Origin: Gemmatimonas phototrophica
Lineage (GTDB): Bacteria; Gemmatimonadota; Gemmatimonadetes; Gemmatimonadales; Gemmatimonadaceae
DNA: 9,098 nucleotides
Reading direction: 5' to 3'
Assembly: GCA_945870175.1 (NCBI GenBank)
Contig: CAMBRJ010000084.1
Location: 1 to 9,098, forward strand
Shown: piece by piece, positions 1-6,069 of the stretch
Layout of the letters: every line of letters starts with the position of its first letter
How positions within the stretch are numbered: position 1 is the stretch's first letter
Made by a program: the position numbers and the translations under genes
Notes under the pieces: model-generated
The model's input: only the letters and a program-made list of their open reading frames with translations
Told to the model about the DNA's origin: nothing
Databases searched by the model: none

Positions 1-127
1 GCGCGTCGGACAGAATCCGACGCACGAGCGCGGAGTCGTCCACGATCAGCACGCGCACGACCCCGGGCTTACGCAGCGAGGCATCGGAGCCGGGCAGCGG
101 AGACCCCGGTGTCAACCTCGTCGTCAC
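1..127 (-). CDS. cheB: Chemotaxis methylesterase/receiver CheB, 5' end only
   Basis: Only the first 42 codons are present; the gene runs off the low-coordinate end of the window. After a 24-residue Pro/Gly/Ser-rich leader comes VRVLIVDDSALVRRILSD, the first strand and helix of a response-regulator receiver domain, with the acidic Mg-binding pair at D30/D31. CheB proteins typically open this way, and the gene follows cheR, cheD and cheX. It should therefore encode the phosphorylation-activated receptor methylesterase/deamidase that opposes CheR, but the catalytic domain lies outside the window. I chose the GTG at 127-125 because it overlaps the cheX stop as GTGA and has GGTGAG about 7 nt upstream. 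A TTG at 115 or a GTG at 58 are alternatives; the last would remove the leader. Another receiver protein cannot be excluded from so short a piece. Confidence 0.72.
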   Translation of the reverse strand, partial: MTTRLTPGSPLPGSDASLRKPGVVRVLIVDDSALVRRILSDA

Positions 128-624
128 GCGGCGCTCACCGCACCCTGGGAGAGCGGCGCCGCGTCGTCACGTTCTCCGAACAGGTAGAGGACCGCTTCAG
201 TGCGACCGTCTTCGACGCCGAAGATGACCCGCGCCGTTGGCGTGTCCTCGTGACGGGAGACATCGTCGCGCGCTTCGTGCACACGAGGTGCCGACAGCAG
301 GAACACGGCTTCAACGCCGGCGATCGCGGGCAACAGGTTTCCGCAGATCACGTTCGCGATCTCCCCAAGCGCATCGCGCTGCAAGGGAGGCTCATGAGAT
401 GCGGCTTCGCCCAGCATGTTCGACGCGATCGACGACAGGACATTGGACGACGCCCGAAGAACGAGCCGCCCACGATGCGGGCCGCGAAACTCCACCGACA
501 CCGCCACATCGAGCGGGGCGGCGGCCTGTTCCGGGGAAAGCTCCTGCTCCGGAAAAAGGAGCGCGAGCTCCTCAAAAGTCGCTGTCGTCGCTCGTGACAG
601 AGACTGGACCGTAGTACTCAGCAT
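124..624 (-). CDS. cheX: CheX/CheC-family CheY-phosphate phosphatase
   Basis: This 166-residue protein is similar in size to CheX proteins. Seen directly: the segment DALGEIANVICGN (residues 84-96) carries the E-x-x-N signature of the CheC/CheX/FliY phosphatase family, with E88 and N91 as the expected catalytic pair and a proline (P113) about 22 residues later. There is one such motif, as in CheX; CheC usually has two. The family dephosphorylates CheY-P in the cytoplasm. The ATG at 624 lies inside the upstream receiver gene, giving a 53-nt overlap, and is supported by a GGAG ribosome site 6 nt before it. The overlap implies translational coupling and suggests this receiver is its partner. The 3' end overlaps cheB by 4 nt. 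A non-enzymatic CheC-like adaptor is possible, but both catalytic residues are present. Confidence 0.75.
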   Translation of the reverse strand: MLSTTVQSLSRATTATFEELALLFPEQELSPEQAAAPLDVAVSVEFRGPHRGRLVLRASSNVLSSIASNMLGEAASHEPPLQRDALGEIANVICGNLLPAIAGVEAVFLLSAPRVHEARDDVSRHEDTPTARVIFGVEDGRTEAVLYLFGERDDAAPLSQGAVSAA

Positions 625-1000
625 CGGTGACTCCAGTAACGCGAATGATGGTGTCGCGCAGGGTCTCCGGCGCGAACGGCTTGCGGACCACGGCGGCGCC
701 CAACTCGTGTAGCGCCGCCAGTCGGGTTTCGCTGCCTTCCGTGGATACCACGATGACGGGCAGCGAGGCGGTTTCCGGTGCGGCGCGCAGACGCCGCAGC
801 ATCTCCTCGCCGTTCATCACCGGCATGTTGATATCGAGGAGCAGTAGATCGACCCACTGATCCTGTAGCACGAAAAGACCTTCTTCGCCGTTGCCGGCCT
901 CGAAGACCGTGCCCAGCGGCAGACCACTCATCCTGAGGGTGCGCACGACCATCTGCCGCATCACGGCACTGTCGTCGACCACGAGAACGTTAAAGGCCAT
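572..1000 (-). CDS. Second CheY-like single-domain response regulator
   Basis: A 142-residue stand-alone receiver domain with no output domain. Phosphorylation residues are complete: D9/D10 (Mg binding), D56 (phospho-acceptor, in LLLLDINMPVMNG), S86 (at the Thr87 position of E. coli CheY) and K107 in RKPF. The position of the CheY switch tyrosine (Tyr106) is V104, so this protein probably does not switch the flagellar motor through FliM in the classical way. A 20-residue tail after the last receiver helix is rich in Ser and Asp and overlaps the start of cheX. It lies between cheD and cheX, 16 nt after cheD. Likely roles are a phosphate sink for CheA or a regulator of adaptation whose phosphate CheX removes; this is inference. 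Only a weak ribosome site (TGGA) precedes the ATG. Confidence 0.85.
   Translation of the reverse strand: MAFNVLVVDDSAVMRQMVVRTLRMSGLPLGTVFEAGNGEEGLFVLQDQWVDLLLLDINMPVMNGEEMLRRLRAAPETASLPVIVVSTEGSETRLAALHELGAAVVRKPFAPETLRDTIIRVTGVTDAEYYGPVSVTSDDSDF
631..634 (-). promoter_or_regulatory. Ribosome binding site of cheX
   Basis: GGAG on the minus strand stands 6 nt before the ATG at 624. It lies inside the 3' end of the preceding receiver gene and decides the cheX start in favour of the long overlap. Confidence 0.6.
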
Positions 1001-1018
1001 GAGTTGGTGTCCAGTGCG

Positions 1019-1531
1019 TCAAAGCGTGCTTTCGGCGCCGTTGATCTTGAGCGTGACCTCGCCTGTGGTCACGTCCACCCACATCGTCCGGGACGTCTGC
1101 ACGCCCCCCGTATCGTTCGCATGCACAAGCACTCCGTTCTTCCACAGCAGCTTGCGCAACGCAATCATATTGCGCTTGCCGATCTGAAAGCGATCGTCTT
1201 CCTCACGAGCACCGGCATGCGCGCCGCCGGCGACCTTCACCTGCATGCGCTCTTTTTTCGCGCCGAGCTTGTAGCACTCTTTGAACAGCAGCGGCACGCC
1301 ACTGTCCACGAACATCGCTGGCTTGTCCTTCATCTTGGCCAGGTCAATGGTTCCGGTCGGCAACATGACGTGCAGCATTCCGGCCACCGCAGCGACCGGG
1401 TCATAGACCACGATGCCGAGACAGCTGCCAAGGGCATACGTGATGAGCCGCTCGCCCGGCGTCTTGGACACTTTCACGTCGGCGACACCAACGACCCGAT
1501 CCACCGCGCGCGCGGGCGCAATCATCGTCAC
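1019..1531 (-). CDS. cheD: Chemoreceptor glutamine deamidase CheD
   Basis: A 170-residue CheD. The family converts specific receptor glutamines to glutamates and so tunes receptor sensitivity. The cysteine-hydrolase residues are visible: T31, C37 in ALGSCLGIVVYD, and H54 in GMLHVMLP. The T-to-C (6) and C-to-H (17) spacings equal those I recall for Thermotoga CheD. MFVDSG (residues 73-78) and KVAGGA (99-104) are further family landmarks. The first codon is GTG at 1531, one base after the cheR TAG. An ATG two codons later (1525) is an equally possible start. Close packing with cheR supports co-transcription. CheD usually partners CheC; here the only candidate partner in the window is the CheX-like protein two genes downstream. 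Confidence 0.93.
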   Translation of the reverse strand: MTMIAPARAVDRVVGVADVKVSKTPGERLITYALGSCLGIVVYDPVAAVAGMLHVMLPTGTIDLAKMKDKPAMFVDSGVPLLFKECYKLGAKKERMQVKVAGGAHAGAREEDDRFQIGKRNMIALRKLLWKNGVLVHANDTGGVQTSRTMWVDVTTGEVTLKINGAESTL

Positions 1532-1532
1532 G

Positions 1533-2372
1533 CTACTTCACATAGGCCGCGGGCTGCACATACCGGAAGCGGTGTGTGAGGCCGGTGAGACTTTCCGAAT
1601 GCCCGACGAACAGATGACCGCCGGGACGGAGCAGCGCCCAGTAGCGTTCGACGAGCTGCTGTTGGGTGGCTTTGTCGAAATAGATCATGACATTGCGGCA
1701 GAGAATGGCGTCGAACGGCCCGTGCATGGGCCACTGTTCCATCAGATTCAGCTTCGCGAAGTGCACCAACCGCCGGAGCGGCGGACCCGCCTCGCACACG
1801 TCACGGCCCTGTGGGTCGCGGGTGCGAGTCCAATACTTTTGCATCCATGCCGACGGCACGTCGACCATATGCTCGGCTGGATACGTGGCCGCCTTGGCCG
1901 TGGCGAGCACCCGATGACTGAGGTCGGTGGCAAGAATGCGCACGTCGCGCGTGTTGATGTCGCTCAAGTGCTCATTGGCCAGCATCGCCAGCGTGTACGG
2001 CTCCTCACCGCTCGAGCACCCCGCACTCCAGATACGGACCGGGCCCTTCAACGAGGGAAAGACCGCATCACGCAGATAGTCGAAGTGCGACGCCTCGCGC
2101 AGAAAGCTCGTCTTGTTCGTCGTGAGCGCATCGATCATCTCGGCGAACTCCCGCCGCGACGGCTCCTTCTCCACGAAATCAAGATACGCGTCGAAGTTGG
2201 GCAGGTTCAGCTTGCGCAGCCGCTTGGCCAGGCGGGCACGAACGAGCCCCTCCTTGCCTTCGCGCATGCGGATTCCCGCGTGCTCGTGGAGCACGTCGGT
2301 GATACGCGCGAACTGCGCTGGCGAGATCTCGCATTCGGTAAAGAACGCGGTGCTAGAGGTCGGGGCAGCCAT
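1533..2372 (-). CDS. cheR: Chemoreceptor glutamate methyltransferase CheR
   Basis: A 279-residue, full-length CheR, which transfers methyl groups from S-adenosylmethionine to receptor glutamates during adaptation. An N-terminal helical domain (about residues 15-80) is followed by TTNKTSFLRE (84-93), the characteristic T-x-x-T/S-x-F-x-R-E motif. The SAM-binding loop is IWSAGCSSGEEPYTLAM (114-130). Next come ILATDLS (146-152), CRNVMIYF (225-232) and GHSESL (257-262). There is no C-terminal TPR extension or pentapeptide-binding addition. The ATG at 2372 is preceded by an 11-bp tandem repeat, with no Shine-Dalgarno-like sequence. Translation may therefore depend on coupling to cheW, whose stop is 38 nt upstream. 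Confidence 0.96.
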   Translation of the reverse strand: MAAPTSSTAFFTECEISPAQFARITDVLHEHAGIRMREGKEGLVRARLAKRLRKLNLPNFDAYLDFVEKEPSRREFAEMIDALTTNKTSFLREASHFDYLRDAVFPSLKGPVRIWSAGCSSGEEPYTLAMLANEHLSDINTRDVRILATDLSHRVLATAKAATYPAEHMVDVPSAWMQKYWTRTRDPQGRDVCEAGPPLRRLVHFAKLNLMEQWPMHGPFDAILCRNVMIYFDKATQQQLVERYWALLRPGGHLFVGHSESLTGLTHRFRYVQPAAYVK

Positions 2373-2400
2373 GGCGAGGACGTGGCGAGGACGTGGCGAG
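2373..2400 (-). repeat. 11-bp tandem repeat, about 2.5 copies, in the cheW-cheR spacer
   Basis: On the minus strand CTCGCCACGTC occurs twice in perfect tandem, followed by a third partial CTCGCC that ends immediately before the cheR ATG. The repeat fills most of the 38-nt spacer and occupies the place where a ribosome binding site would be expected. Confidence 0.85.
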
Positions 2401-2410
2401 GCGTCGCGCG

Positions 2411-2914
2411 TCAGGCCGCGTGTGCCTGCGCGGCTTCGAGCGCGGCGATCTCGCTGCTGGCGAGCACCTTGTCGATGTCGAGCAGCAGCTTCACCCGTCC
2501 GCCTGCCTTACCGATGCCAAGCAGAAACTCGGTGTGGATGCCGGCGCCGAAGCTCGGCGCATCCTCGATGTCCGCCTCGGCAATCGCGACCACTTCACTC
2601 ACGCGGTCGACGACGATGCCGGTCTGGATGCCACGCATCTGGACGACGATGATGCAGCCGTCCTCCGTGCCATCGTGTTCCATGTGGAACTTGCTGCGGA
2701 GGTCGGTGATCGGGATGACCTTCCCGCGCAGATTGATGACGCCGCGCACGAACTCCGGCATGCGGGGCACGCGGGTGATCGGCTGCATGCCGATGATCTC
2801 GCTCACCTTCAGAATCTCGAGGCCGTATTCTTCGCCGGCGAGAAAGAACGCGAGATACTTGCCCGCGCGAGACTGCGTGGGAATGGCGGAAACTGTTTCA
2901 GTCTGCGTGCTCAT
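2411..2914 (-). CDS. cheW: Chemotaxis coupling protein CheW
   Basis: A 167-residue single CheW domain that bridges chemoreceptors and CheA in the signalling array. Family landmarks: GKYLAFFLAGEEYGLEI (18-34), the receptor/CheA interface stretch VPRMPEFVRGVINLRG (49-64), and VIPITDLR (66-73). R63 in NLRG corresponds to the conserved arginine important for coupling. The C-terminus ends in an Ala-rich helix. The gene follows cheA after a 108-nt gap that contains a sigma-28-like promoter, so CheW may be made both from the cheA transcript and separately. The ATG at 2914 has GAGCGAG just upstream, a moderate ribosome site. Confidence 0.97.
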   Translation of the reverse strand: MSTQTETVSAIPTQSRAGKYLAFFLAGEEYGLEILKVSEIIGMQPITRVPRMPEFVRGVINLRGKVIPITDLRSKFHMEHDGTEDGCIIVVQMRGIQTGIVVDRVSEVVAIAEADIEDAPSFGAGIHTEFLLGIGKAGGRVKLLLDIDKVLASSEIAALEAAQAHAA

Positions 2915-2969
2915 GGCTCGCTCGCAATGGAAAGAGAGTACGCGGATTACATGATCCGTCTCTCTGGTG

Positions 2970-2997
2970 GTATCGGCGCCCCTTCGTCGGAGCTTGA
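2970..2997 (-). promoter_or_regulatory. Putative sigma-28 (FliA) promoter for cheW
   Basis: On the minus strand TCAA (2997-2994), 16 nt, then GCCGATAC (2977-2970). The -10 box matches 7 of 8 positions of the enterobacterial sigma-28 element GCCGATAA, and the -35 core matches 3 of 4 of TAAA. It lies in the cheA-cheW gap, 55 nt before the cheW start. Spacing is identical to the flgM and cheA candidates. Confidence 0.5.
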
Positions 2998-3022
2998 CTC
3001 GCGCCCGTGCTGCCCAACGGTC

Positions 3023-5182
3023 TCAGCGAACCGGGGATGGCTCATGACTCTGCGCCAGTGCTACGGTCTCCGTGACGTCGAGGATCAGGCCAACCCGACC
3101 GTCACCCAAAATCGCGCCACCGCTTACGCCAGGCACCTTGCCGAGCCCGTCGCCGAGCGTCTTCGCCACGACCTGCTGCTGTCCGAGCAGATCGTCCACC
3201 AGCAGGGCCGTGCGTCGATCACCGTCGCCGACGATCATCAGCAGGCCATCCAGCGGCGACTGCACCGCATCAGACACGTCAAACAGGCGATGCAGGCGGA
3301 TGATGGGGAGCAGCTCACCGCGCAGCAGCACGACTTCTCCGCGACCGACAACCGTCGACAGCATGGCTGGCTCCGGGCGGAAGCTCATGTGGATATGCGT
3401 GAGCGGCACGATGAAGCGTTCGTCGCCAACTCGGACCAGCATGCCGTCGGTGACGGCGAGCGTCAGCGGCAGACGGATGGCGAAGGTCGTGCCCTTCCTA
3501 GGCGCCGATGTGATGTCGATGCGACCACGGATCTTCTCGAGGTTCCGGCGAACGACGTCCATGCCGACGCCGCGTCCCGAGATATCAGTAATCTGTTCGG
3601 CGGTCGAGAAGCCGGGGGCGAAGATCAGGTTGAACACGTCGCTGTCCGTCATGCCTTTGTCGCTGTCGATCAGCCCCTTCTCGATCGCCTTCTTCACGAT
3701 CTTGTCGCGATGTAGGCCACGGCCGTCGTCCTTGAGCTCGACGACCACGTTCCCCGACGCGTGATACGCGTGGAGTCGGACGACGCCCACGCGCGGCTTG
3801 CCGTTGGCGACGCGCTCGTCGGGTCCTTCGACGCCGTGATCGACGGCGTTGCGCACCATGTGCACCAGCGGGTCGCTCAGCACATCTACCATGTTGCGAT
3901 CGATTTCCACGTCGTCGCCGTCGGTTACGAACTGCACCGTCTTGGCGGCCTTCGACGCCGTGTCGCGCACGACACGCGTAAGCTTCTGGAACGTCGCGCG
4001 CAGCGGGACCATGCGCATGGACATGCTGAGGTCCTGCAGCTCGCGCACGATCTTGCCGGCGTGGGTGACCTTGCGCAGCAGGTCGTGCTGCTTGCCCGCG
4101 CCGAACAGCTCGTCACCGGCGATCATCGACTGCGCGATGACCAGCTCGCCGACCATGTCGATCAGGCGGTCGAGGCGGTCGGTCCGCACGCGGATCGTGG
4201 CGTCGGCGTTCGACTCCACGCGCGCCTTGTTCGCGGTCCCGGTGTTCGTCGCGACCGGCGCCGTGGAGGCGATGCTTGTCGCGGCGGCCAGGGGAAGCGG
4301 AAAGATGTCGTCGAGACCGCCGGACGCCGTTGGCGCGAGGATCGCCAGCGTGACGCCGTTGGCATCGCGCGTGGGATCGTAGCCGGCGAGCGCATCGAGC
4401 AGCTCGTGGTAGCCGTCGGGAATCGGTAGCCGGCCGTCGCCGTTCAGGCCTGTTTCCGCTGACACGAGCAGCGCTTTCAGCATGTCGGCCGATCGCAACG
4501 ACAGATCGGCGCAGCCCTTGGTGTAGGCAATCTCCTTGTCGCGCACGCGGCTCAGCAGCGACTCGGCTTCATGCGCGAAAGCGGCGATACGGGAGAGACC
4601 GAGAAACGCCGAGGTGCCCTTCACCGTGTGGAAGGCGCGGAAGACGGTGTTGACCGCTTCTTCGTCGTCGGGGAACTCTTCGAGCTGCAGCAACGCCGCT
4701 TCGGAGTTCACCACACATTCGTTGCTCTCGGTGATGAAGTCGGGCAGGAGGTCGCGGTCGGCGTCGTCGGGCAGCTGGTCAACACCCACATCGTGCTGCA
4801 GCGAGCGCTTCTGTTCGAACGGGACGGTGGGCGCCGCGAGTTCGAACACCGGCACGCTGGCCCCCACCGCGGCGGCCGCCGATTCCACGGACCGCGCGAC
4901 GGCGCGCTCGCCGGGCACCACGCTGCCGTCGCTGGCCCGCATGGCCTCTTCGATCGCGTGACCGACATCGGCGAACGCGGCCGGGATGTCGGCCGCGGTG
5001 CCATTGACGATGGTACCGAGGACGCGCGCTGCACGCGCGACGAACGGCTGCGCGCGATGCGGCACGCGATTCTCGAAGGCGAGATCGGTGAGGGCTTCGC
5101 GCAGCATCGCGAGATCGGCAGTATCGGTGGCCTCCAGCTGCATCAGCAGCGTGGCGGCATCGTCGAGATTCAAGGAGGACAC
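3023..5182 (-). CDS. cheA: Chemotaxis histidine kinase CheA
   Basis: A 719-residue CheA, the kinase of the receptor array. Residues 1-140 are an unusual, mostly helical extension ending in a low-complexity Ala/Val-rich stretch, without an H-x-x-K-G motif. The P1 phosphotransfer domain follows (about 145-265), with phospho-acceptor H185 in FRAFHTVKGTSAFLG. A linker of about 55 residues replaces P2 and contains LDDIFPLPL (290-298). P3 dimerisation runs about 325-390. The P4 ATPase has its N box at 441-450 (N445, DHG), G1 at 485-490 (DDGRGL), F box near 520-526 and G2 at 536-542 (GRGVGMD). The P5 CheW-like domain is about 575-710. All catalytic elements look intact. Neither the GTG chosen as start (5182) nor a nearby TTG has a convincing ribosome site. 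The frame is closed upstream at 5230, so the extension cannot be much longer. It heads the cheA-to-cheB block. Confidence 0.97.
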   Translation of the reverse strand: MSSLNLDDAATLLMQLEATDTADLAMLREALTDLAFENRVPHRAQPFVARAARVLGTIVNGTAADIPAAFADVGHAIEEAMRASDGSVVPGERAVARSVESAAAAVGASVPVFELAAPTVPFEQKRSLQHDVGVDQLPDDADRDLLPDFITESNECVVNSEAALLQLEEFPDDEEAVNTVFRAFHTVKGTSAFLGLSRIAAFAHEAESLLSRVRDKEIAYTKGCADLSLRSADMLKALLVSAETGLNGDGRLPIPDGYHELLDALAGYDPTRDANGVTLAILAPTASGGLDDIFPLPLAAATSIASTAPVATNTGTANKARVESNADATIRVRTDRLDRLIDMVGELVIAQSMIAGDELFGAGKQHDLLRKVTHAGKIVRELQDLSMSMRMVPLRATFQKLTRVVRDTASKAAKTVQFVTDGDDVEIDRNMVDVLSDPLVHMVRNAVDHGVEGPDERVANGKPRVGVVRLHAYHASGNVVVELKDDGRGLHRDKIVKKAIEKGLIDSDKGMTDSDVFNLIFAPGFSTAEQITDISGRGVGMDVVRRNLEKIRGRIDITSAPRKGTTFAIRLPLTLAVTDGMLVRVGDERFIVPLTHIHMSFRPEPAMLSTVVGRGEVVLLRGELLPIIRLHRLFDVSDAVQSPLDGLLMIVGDGDRRTALLVDDLLGQQQVVAKTLGDGLGKVPGVSGGAILGDGRVGLILDVTETVALAQSHEPSPVR

Positions 5183-5240
5183 GGGCGAATCGTCGGAGGG
5201 CTGCGGTGCGTACCTCGATGGGCACGTTCATCTCTGTGCA

Positions 5241-5268
5241 GTATCGGCTCGCACCAGCATCAGGTGTA
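5241..5268 (-). promoter_or_regulatory. Putative sigma-28 (FliA) promoter for the cheA operon
   Basis: On the minus strand TACA (5268-5265), 16 nt, then GCCGATAC (5248-5241). The -10 matches 7 of 8 and the -35 core 3 of 4 of the sigma-28 consensus. It lies just downstream of the hairpin that closes the flgM-cheY-cheZ block and 58 nt before the cheA start, where an operon promoter is expected. Confidence 0.6.
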
Positions 5269-5303
5269 CTGCGCTCGACGCTTGCTATAGGCGCGAATGA
5301 CGA

Positions 5304-5333
5304 ACGGCCCGCACCTGGAAAGGTGCGGGCCGT
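5304..5333 (-). terminator. Hairpin after cheZ, probable transcription terminator
   Basis: A perfect 13-bp GC-rich stem (5304-5316 pairs with 5321-5333) closes a 4-nt loop (5317-5320, TTCC on the minus strand). It begins 29 nt after the cheZ stop and precedes the cheA promoter candidate. Only a weak T-containing stretch (TTCGTCATTC) follows, not a clean T-run. It could be a partial terminator or an mRNA 3'-end stabiliser. Confidence 0.65.
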
Positions 5334-5362
5334 CGTGGTCACGCGTCGGAGCGGGGGGGACG

Positions 5363-6058
5363 CTACGCCGCGGGAGCGCGCAGTGGCGTGAAGATCTCGT
5401 CGGCGAGCGCCTGACGCGTCTCGGCGTTGAGCGTCGTGGCGTTCGGATCATAGGTGGCGTGATCGGGGGCTCCGAGCGGTCCATCGGTAAGGAACCCGAC
5501 GTGTGCGGCATTCTGGTCGAAGAGCTTGGCCACGTCGAGCATGCGATTCTCCATCTCGATCAGCACGGCCGACGCGTGCGACAGCTGCTGCGACGTGATG
5601 TCCTGGAACTGGAGCGCGCCCATCATGAGGAACAGCTCGTCACGCAGGTTGGCGCGGATGCCGCCGGCCTTCTCGCGATCTGGGCTCGCGTCCGCATCAA
5701 GAGTGTCGAGCTCGTCCACCAGCTGCGTGGCGCGGTCGCACGCGTCCATGATATTGATGGCCGCGTCCTCCGTCGCCGACGTGACTTCACGGATTTTCTC
5801 GTGCGTCGTCGCGAGTTTCTCGAGTGCGTTCGACTGGAGCGCGACGCGGCTCTCGCGCAGTCGCGACAGCACGCTCAGAATTTGCGTGTTCGCCTGTTCG
5901 AGAATCTGCGGGAGCTCCGAGAGCGACAACATCGGAATGACGCGCGTCGGCGTCACGGCGGCGGCTCGGACGCCATGCATGCCTGTCAGCTCATTGTCGA
6001 CGAGGCGGAGGGCCGCCTCGGACTCGTACAGGACTTCCTGCGCACGGGTGCTGGTCAT
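5363..6058 (-). CDS. cheZ: CheY-phosphate phosphatase CheZ
   Basis: A 231-residue, predominantly helical protein (E. coli CheZ is 214). The long-helix core contains MMGALQFQDITSQQLSHA (145-162), which matches the CheZ active-site signature D-F-Q-D-L-T-G-Q of E. coli. D153 and Q157 correspond to D143 and the catalytic Q147 that inserts into the CheY active site. Heptad-like helices (about 50-120) fit the CheZ four-helix-bundle dimer. The C-terminus, joined by a Gly/Pro/Asp-rich linker, reads ALADEIFTPLR (217-227) and lacks the usual D-D-L-L...L-G-F CheY-binding tail. It follows cheY by 11 nt, and its ribosome site GAGGA overlaps the cheY stop (TGAGGA), so the pair should be translationally coupled. 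Confidence 0.93.
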   Translation of the reverse strand: MTSTRAQEVLYESEAALRLVDNELTGMHGVRAAAVTPTRVIPMLSLSELPQILEQANTQILSVLSRLRESRVALQSNALEKLATTHEKIREVTSATEDAAINIMDACDRATQLVDELDTLDADASPDREKAGGIRANLRDELFLMMGALQFQDITSQQLSHASAVLIEMENRMLDVAKLFDQNAAHVGFLTDGPLGAPDHATYDPNATTLNAETRQALADEIFTPLRAPAA

Positions 6059-6069
6059 TGGACAGATCC

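Noticed and set aside
1..58. GTG at 58 as the cheB start, giving a protein that begins at the receiver domain
   Set aside because: No usable ribosome site. The GTG at 127 gives the common 4-nt GTGA overlap with cheX and has GGTGAG upstream. Not fully excluded.
1413..2954. Long open plus-strand frame (513 codons) opposite cheR and cheW
   Set aside because: Antisense to two clear chemotaxis genes. The product is Arg/His-rich with no family resemblance, as expected for shadow frames in GC-rich DNA.
2393..3715. Open plus-strand frame of 440 codons opposite cheW and cheA
   Set aside because: Shadow of cheA; composition is low-complexity and Asp/His/Arg-rich, and no convincing start signal was seen.
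4779..5342. Minus-strand frame overlapping the 5' end of cheA, containing an ATG about 55 nt before the cheA start
   Set aside because: The product becomes Arg/Ala-rich inside cheA, while the cheA frame carries the recognisable protein. A leader peptide is possible but unsupported.
5353..5359. Run of seven G after cheZ as a possible phase-variable tract
   Set aside because: It lies downstream of the cheZ stop between two genes and outside any promoter box, so slippage would have no evident effect.
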